The notes under the pieces: generated by a model
What the model was told of the DNA's origin: nothing
The model's input: the letters and a program-made list of their open reading frames with translations, nothing else
Database searches by the model: none
Part shown: positions 5,376-8,675 of the stretch, in pieces
How positions within the stretch are numbered: position 1 is the stretch's first letter
Layout of the letters: every line of letters begins with the position of its first letter
Program-made: the position numbers and the translations under genes
From: Ruminococcaceae bacterium UBA2854
Lineage (GTDB): Bacteria; Bacillota; Clostridia; Oscillospirales; Acutalibacteraceae
DNA: 8,675 nt
Assembly: GCA_002350765.1 (NCBI GenBank)
Contig: DEFK01000043.1
Location: 1 to 8,675, forward strand
Direction of reading: 5' to 3'

Positions 5376-5604
5376 AGGTCTTTCTGCGTTTCAGAAGCTG
5401 ATGGTTGTATTCGTTCCGCTTATCGTTCTGCTTTTAATTTCGGCGGTGGTTATGTGCTTAGCGTTTAATTTCCTGCCGATGTCAGCCGCTGACTTTATAA
5501 ATACAGGTTATCTTACCGTTATTTTTGCCGCGGTTTCGGCATTTCTCGCTATTTTAGGAATCGTTTTCGCCATATTTAATAAGGGTAAGGACGATGACGA
5601 ATAA
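5356..5604 (+). CDS. Second small two-helix membrane protein
   Basis: Unrecognised 82-aa protein with the same plan as its upstream neighbour: a basic start (MKTKSGKG), membrane segments at about 15-37 and 52-74, and a short charged tail NKGKDDDE. ATG 5356 is preferred over an in-frame TTG at 5332 because AAAGGGTGAG lies at the right distance. The segment between them merely reads the tail of the previous gene in another frame. The 20-base overlap suggests translational coupling and perhaps a hetero-oligomer. The residues of the two proteins do not align closely enough by eye to claim duplication. A promoter for the next unit starts 28 bases after the stop and no terminator is visible in between. 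Confidence 0.75.
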   Translation: MKTKSGKGLSAFQKLMVVFVPLIVLLLISAVVMCLAFNFLPMSAADFINTGYLTVIFAAVSAFLAILGIVFAIFNKGKDDDE

Positions 5605-5631
5605 AGGTATTACGATAATTTTAAAAAAGTA

Positions 5632-5660
5632 TTGACAAAAAAGAGCTGTTTTTGTATAAT
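5632..5660 (+). promoter_or_regulatory. Perfect-consensus promoter of yceD-rpmF
   Basis: TTGACA (5632-5637), exactly 17 bases, TATAAT (5655-5660): both hexamers match the sigma-A consensus completely. The start is expected near 5667, about 32 bases before the yceD ATG. ACAAAAA (5635-5641) and TTTTTGT (5649-5655) form a 7-bp inverted repeat filling the spacer and touching both hexamers, so a repressor site or a bent A/T tract is possible. Confidence 0.85.
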
Positions 5661-5698
5661 TACAGATAGCGTTTTAATATACGTCAGAGGTGCATTTT

Positions 5699-6196
5699 AT
5701 GCTTCTTCAGTTAAAGGAAGTCTTTGTAAACGAAGGCCGCAGGCTGGATGTTGGCTATTCCTTGCCGATGAATGATTTTGATATTAACGGCGATTATCCA
5801 TTCAAGTCGCCCGTCGAAGTCAGCGCGTCGGCGGTCAACAGAGCAAGTCTTGTGGAATTAAAAGTAAAAGCGGTTTTTGATTATACCACCCGCTGTGACA
5901 GATGCTTTGATGAAATAGTAAAGCGTTTTGAGTTTACTTTTGTTCACGGGCTCGCCGCTAAGTTAGCGAATGACGAAAACGACGATTATATTGAAACACC
6001 GGATTATACTCTTGAGCTTGACGAGGTTGTAATATCCGATATAGTCCTTAATCTGCCGAGTAAGATACTGTGCAGAGAGGATTGCAAGGGGATATGTCCC
6101 GAATGCGGAAAGAATTTAAACCACGGGGATTGTAATTGTAATAAAACCCCCGTAGACTCAAGACTCGAAATCCTTAAACAGTTAATTGACGATTAG
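5699..6196 (+). CDS. yceD: YceD/DUF177 family protein encoded before L32
   Basis: This 165-aa cytoplasmic protein belongs to the family whose gene sits upstream of rpmF across bacteria. It is implicated in 23S rRNA or large-subunit maturation, with no firmly established biochemistry known to me. The N-terminal part is a beta-rich domain. Cys66-x-x-Cys69 (RCDRCF) is the conserved DUF177 motif. A Cys cluster near the end (C125, C129, C133-PE-C136, C145, C147, in the usual CKGICPECG context) suggests a second metal site, typical of Gram-positive members. ATG 5699 is preferred to GTG 5690 because AGAGGTG (5685-5691) then sits 7 bases upstream and the protein begins MLLQLKEVF like family members. 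It follows a perfect promoter and precedes rpmF by 23 bases. Confidence 0.92.
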   Translation: MLLQLKEVFVNEGRRLDVGYSLPMNDFDINGDYPFKSPVEVSASAVNRASLVELKVKAVFDYTTRCDRCFDEIVKRFEFTFVHGLAAKLANDENDDYIETPDYTLELDEVVISDIVLNLPSKILCREDCKGICPECGKNLNHGDCNCNKTPVDSRLEILKQLIDD

Positions 6197-6219
6197 ATAA
6201 ACACTAAGGAGGAATCAAA

Positions 6220-6420
6220 ATGGCAGTACCTACCGGAAAAACATCTCACAAAAGAAAATCTACAAGACGTTCAGCGGCTTACACAATAGACGCTCCCGCT
6301 CTTACAACTTGTCCTAACTGCGGCGCGTTAACTTCTCCCCATAAAGCATGCACAACTTGCGGTATGTATAAGGGCAGACAGGTTATAGCTATGGACGACG
6401 ACGCTAAAGCTACAAAGTAA
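6220..6420 (+). CDS. rpmF: 50S ribosomal protein L32
   Basis: This 66-aa protein is of normal bL32 length. It has the family start MAVPTGKTSHKRK, a basic N-terminal arm that threads into 23S rRNA, and a zinc ribbon formed by Cys31-PN-Cys34 and Cys44-TT-Cys47, followed by YKGRQVI. All four cysteines are present, so this is the zinc-binding (C+) form. The C-terminal AMDDDAKATK tail is slightly extended and acidic. An AAGGAGGA site 7 to 8 bases before ATG fits strong expression. It is co-transcribed with yceD and closed by a terminator. Confidence 0.98.
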   Translation: MAVPTGKTSHKRKSTRRSAAYTIDAPALTTCPNCGALTSPHKACTTCGMYKGRQVIAMDDDAKATK

Positions 6421-6432
6421 TGAGAACGATTT

Positions 6433-6467
6433 GGGCGGCAGTTATCTGACCGCCCTGTTCTTTTATT
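6433..6467 (+). terminator. Rho-independent terminator after rpmF
   Basis: GGGCGG-CAG (6433-6441), a TTAT loop, then CTG-A-CCGCCC (6446-6455) with one bulged A, followed by TGTTCTTTTATT. GAAC upstream (6424-6427) and GTTC (6457-6460) could lengthen the stem. It starts 12 bases after the L32 stop. As der has no convincing promoter of its own, some read-through may occur. Confidence 0.85.
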
Positions 6468-6494
6468 GGACGAATTTAATGAGGATTTGATAAT

Positions 6495-7817
6495 ATGGCT
6501 AAACCCGTAATCGCTATTGTAGGCAGACCGAATGTCGGAAAGTCTACTTTATTCAACAAGTTAATAGGGCAGCGCCTTTCTATCGTAGACGATACCCCGG
6601 GAGTTACGAGGGACAGAATCTACGGCGAGGTTGAGTGGCAGAACAGAAAAGCCGTAGTAATCGACACGGGCGGAATCGAGCCTAAGTCCGACGACGTAAT
6701 TCTGTCGCAAATGCGCAGGCAGGCTCGGCTCGCTATAGATACCGCCGAGGTTATTATTCTGGTTACTGATTTAAAGGCGGGACTGGTAGCTACGGATCTG
6801 GATGTCGCGAATATGCTCCAGAAATCGGGCAAACCGATTGTGCTTTGTGTCAATAAATGCGATAATGTCGGAGAACCCGATCCCGATTTTTACGAGTTTT
6901 ATAATCTCGGCTTAGGCGATCCTATACAGGTTTCCGCCGTCCACGGACACGGTACGGGAGATTTACTGGACGAGGTTTTCTCTCACCTGAACGCCGAGGA
7001 AGCTGACGACGAGGAAGGAACGGTTATAAACGTAGCCGTTATCGGTAAACCGAATGCAGGAAAAAGCTCGCTTATTAACTATATAACCTCCGAGGACAGA
7101 TGTATCGTATCCGATATAGCGGGTACGACGAGAGACAGTATCGACACCGCGGTCGAGAATAAATACGGCAAGTATATGTTTATTGATACCGCGGGTATAA
7201 GGCGTAAAAGCAGAATTGTTGACGAGATAGAAAAGTACAGTATTATCCGCGCTAAAATGGCTATCGAGCGAAGCGACGTATGTGTTATTATGATAGACGC
7301 CGAAATCGGTATTACCGAGCAGGATACCAAGGTAGCGGGGCTCGCGCTTGACGCGGGCAAGGCTTGTATTATAGCCGTTAATAAATGGGACGCTATCGAA
7401 AAAGATACCAAGACGATGGGCAATTTTAAAAAGCGGATAGAAACCGATTTCGCTTTTATGAGCTGGGCTCCTACAGTCTTTATCTCGGCAAAAACAGGTC
7501 AGAGGGTAGATAACCTCTTTACGCTTATCAATACCGCGGCGGCGAATTACGCTACGCGTATTAAGACGGGTACCTTAAACGAGCTTTTAGCTCAGATTAC
7601 CACGCGTGTACAGCCTCCTACAGATAAGGGAAAAAGGCTTAAAATCTACTATATGACTCAGCCGTCTACCAAACCGCCGACATTCGTAAGCTTCTGCAAC
7701 AACAAGGATTTATTCCATTTTTCGTATCAGAGATATATAGAGAACCGTATCCGCGAGACCTTCGCGCTAAGCGGTACTCCGATTAATTTCATAATTCGTG
7801 AGAGGGGAGAAAAATAA
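6495..7817 (+). CDS. der: Ribosome-assembly GTPase Der (EngA)
   Basis: This 440-aa protein of typical length carries two tandem GTPase domains and a C-terminal KH-like RNA-binding domain, and acts in late 50S subunit maturation. Domain 1 has the P-loop GRPNVGKS (10-17), switch DTPGVTRD (33-40), DTGG (57-60) and NKCD (120-123). An acidic linker (about 167-175) follows. Domain 2 has GKPNAGKS (184-191), DIAGTTRDS (207-215), DTAG (231-234), NKWD (296-299) and SAK (331-333). The KH-like part is about 355-440. All nucleotide-binding motifs are intact. GAGG lies about 10 bases before ATG 6495. It overlaps plsY by one base (TAATG), a common der-plsY arrangement in Firmicutes in which gpsA often follows. 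No such gene begins before the window ends. Confidence 0.98.
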   Translation: MAKPVIAIVGRPNVGKSTLFNKLIGQRLSIVDDTPGVTRDRIYGEVEWQNRKAVVIDTGGIEPKSDDVILSQMRRQARLAIDTAEVIILVTDLKAGLVATDLDVANMLQKSGKPIVLCVNKCDNVGEPDPDFYEFYNLGLGDPIQVSAVHGHGTGDLLDEVFSHLNAEEADDEEGTVINVAVIGKPNAGKSSLINYITSEDRCIVSDIAGTTRDSIDTAVENKYGKYMFIDTAGIRRKSRIVDEIEKYSIIRAKMAIERSDVCVIMIDAEIGITEQDTKVAGLALDAGKACIIAVNKWDAIEKDTKTMGNFKKRIETDFAFMSWAPTVFISAKTGQRVDNLFTLINTAAANYATRIKTGTLNELLAQITTRVQPPTDKGKRLKIYYMTQPSTKPPTFVSFCNNKDLFHFSYQRYIENRIRETFALSGTPINFIIRERGEK

Positions 7818-8539
7818 TGATTCTTGACGCGCAGCCTATAAGCAATATGCAAATGCTTTTAAATAACTGGTTTATAGCGCTTTTGGCTTTTTTAGTAGCT
7901 TATTTGCTCGGAAGTATCAACACCGCGGTTATTGTTACGCGTGTGGTTACTAAGGGCAAGGAGGATATCCGAAATATGGGAAGCGGTAACGCGGGCTTTA
8001 CAAATGTGCTCCGTTCCGTGGGAAAGGTTCCCGCGATTTTTACAATCGTTTTCGATTTTCTTAAATCGGTCATCGCCGTAATTATCGGCGGAGTTGTATC
8101 CGCTTATATATTTAACGGCTCACCCGATGTGAACGGTATTATCGTTATCGGAAAATACCTTTGCGGATTTTTCTGTATACTCGGCCACAGCTATCCCATA
8201 TTCTTTAAGTTTAAAGGCGGTAAGGGTATAGTTACCGCCGCGGGTATGATGCTTGTTGCCGACTGGAGAGTATTCGTAATGATTTTAAGCACGTTCTTAA
8301 TCGTGTTTATCTTCTCTAAGATTATCTCCCTCGCGAGTATAACCTGCGCTTGTTTATTCCCTGTATACACCTTGATTCTTACTTTAATAGATTATTTCAA
8401 CTTCGGTTATTCGATTTACTACGTAATATTATGTACAGCCGCGGCGTTTATGATCGGACTGTTTGTCGTAATTAAACACAGCGACAATATTAAACGACTT
8501 CGCGCGGGTGAGGAGAAGAAAATTACCGCTAAAAAGTAG
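7817..8539 (+). CDS. plsY: Glycerol-3-phosphate acyltransferase PlsY
   Basis: This 240-aa integral membrane enzyme transfers the acyl group of acyl-phosphate (made by PlsX) to glycerol-3-phosphate to give lysophosphatidic acid, the first committed step of phospholipid synthesis. The three conserved cytoplasm-facing motifs are present: NMGSGNAGFTNVLR (53-66), GHSYPIFFKFKGGKGIVT (123-140) and KHSDNIKRLRAGEE (220-233). Hydrophobic segments lie near 16-40, 73-97, 108-130, 150-170, 172-195 and 200-218. It is slightly longer than many family members because of about 15 extra N-terminal residues and a lysine-rich tail. The start shares one base with the der stop and has AGGGGAG upstream. No terminator is visible after the stop. 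Confidence 0.97.
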   Translation: MILDAQPISNMQMLLNNWFIALLAFLVAYLLGSINTAVIVTRVVTKGKEDIRNMGSGNAGFTNVLRSVGKVPAIFTIVFDFLKSVIAVIIGGVVSAYIFNGSPDVNGIIVIGKYLCGFFCILGHSYPIFFKFKGGKGIVTAAGMMLVADWRVFVMILSTFLIVFIFSKIISLASITCACLFPVYTLILTLIDYFNFGYSIYYVILCTAAAFMIGLFVVIKHSDNIKRLRAGEEKKITAKK

Positions 8540-8559
8540 TGGGAAATAAGCTTAGAATA

Positions 8560-8587
8560 TTGACATATTTTTATTTTTGAGTATAAT
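8560..8587 (+). promoter_or_regulatory. Strong promoter at the right edge
   Basis: TTGACA (8560-8565), 16 bases, TATAAT (8582-8587): both hexamers are perfect. Initiation is expected near 8594, immediately before a hairpin. It starts 21 bases after plsY and drives something lying beyond the window. Confidence 0.75.
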
Positions 8588-8593
8588 AATAAT

Positions 8594-8675
8594 TGAAGAT
8601 AGCTTAGGCTATCTGCGATTAGTGCCTACTGTTCGGCGTTTCTAAATAGACAGTTTGACAGAATGTGCCTACCGT
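8594..8675 (+). other. Structured leader or non-coding RNA start (partial)
   Basis: After the promoter come a perfect 7-bp hairpin, AGATAGC (8597-8603) with GCTATCT (8608-8614) and a TTAG loop, and an 11-base direct repeat GTGCCTAC-T/C-GT at 8622-8632 and 8665-8675. ACTGT (8628-8632) can also pair with ACAGT (8650-8654). No T tract follows the hairpin, so it is not a terminator, and no ribosome binding site with a start codon is seen. It could be a riboswitch-like leader or a small RNA gene; I cannot assign a family. Confidence 0.4.

Noticed and set aside
6466..6494. TTGGAC-17-GATAAT as a promoter for der
   Set aside because: The -10 abuts the ATG, so initiation would fall inside the coding region and lose the start codon of a canonical Der N-terminus.
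7079..7423. 114-aa minus-strand frame inside der
   Set aside because: It is antisense to the second GTPase domain, Ser/Ile-rich, and has no ribosome binding site or family features; the same applies to 6620-6853.

Overview
The window looks like a chromosomal segment of a low-to-mid-GC anaerobic Firmicute, most likely class Clostridia (an Oscillospirales/Ruminococcaceae-like bacterium). The evidence is a rubredoxin-first ('reverse') rubrerythrin, Firmicutes-style Shine-Dalgarno sites and sigma-A-like promoters, and the gene pairs yceD-rpmF and der-plsY. The taxon is an inference from gene content and codon style; no 16S gene or other decisive marker is present.

Left part (1-1904, all minus strand). 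A secreted Ig-like (BIG2) protein with two DUF4177-like repeats is broken by what looks like a two-base TG expansion in its second repeat. Next to it lies a RelE-family toxin-antitoxin pair with its own terminator and a palindrome that is a plausible operator. Upstream of that is a reverse rubrerythrin (oxygen/peroxide defence) with a good promoter.

Middle (1905-2995). A compact cytoplasmic-looking Amidase_3-type cell-wall amidase is transcribed rightward. It is followed by a small palindromic repeat with a duplicated end, a consensus promoter that fires into a hairpin, and a 40-residue Asn/Gln/Lys-rich microprotein gene on the minus strand. That microgene was hidden under a false hydrophobic N-terminal extension of the next gene.

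Right part (2996-8539, all plus strand). This is a translation and ribosome-assembly neighbourhood. rsmF-like rRNA m5C methyltransferase, rsmA (KsgA) and two small two-helix membrane proteins are tightly overlapped. Then a perfect-consensus promoter drives yceD (DUF177) and rpmF (L32), closed by a terminator. Then come der (double GTPase for 50S assembly) and plsY (first acylation in phospholipid synthesis), overlapping by one base.

The last 136 bases hold a strong promoter followed by a hairpin and a direct repeat. They look like the start of a structured leader or a non-coding RNA whose remainder is outside the window.

Most of the right half is ordinary housekeeping DNA. The points worth a second look are the frameshifted repeat protein, the microprotein and its antisense promoter/hairpin arrangement, the amidase lacking the usual first zinc histidine, the coupled small membrane-protein pair, and the promoter plus structured sequence at the right edge.
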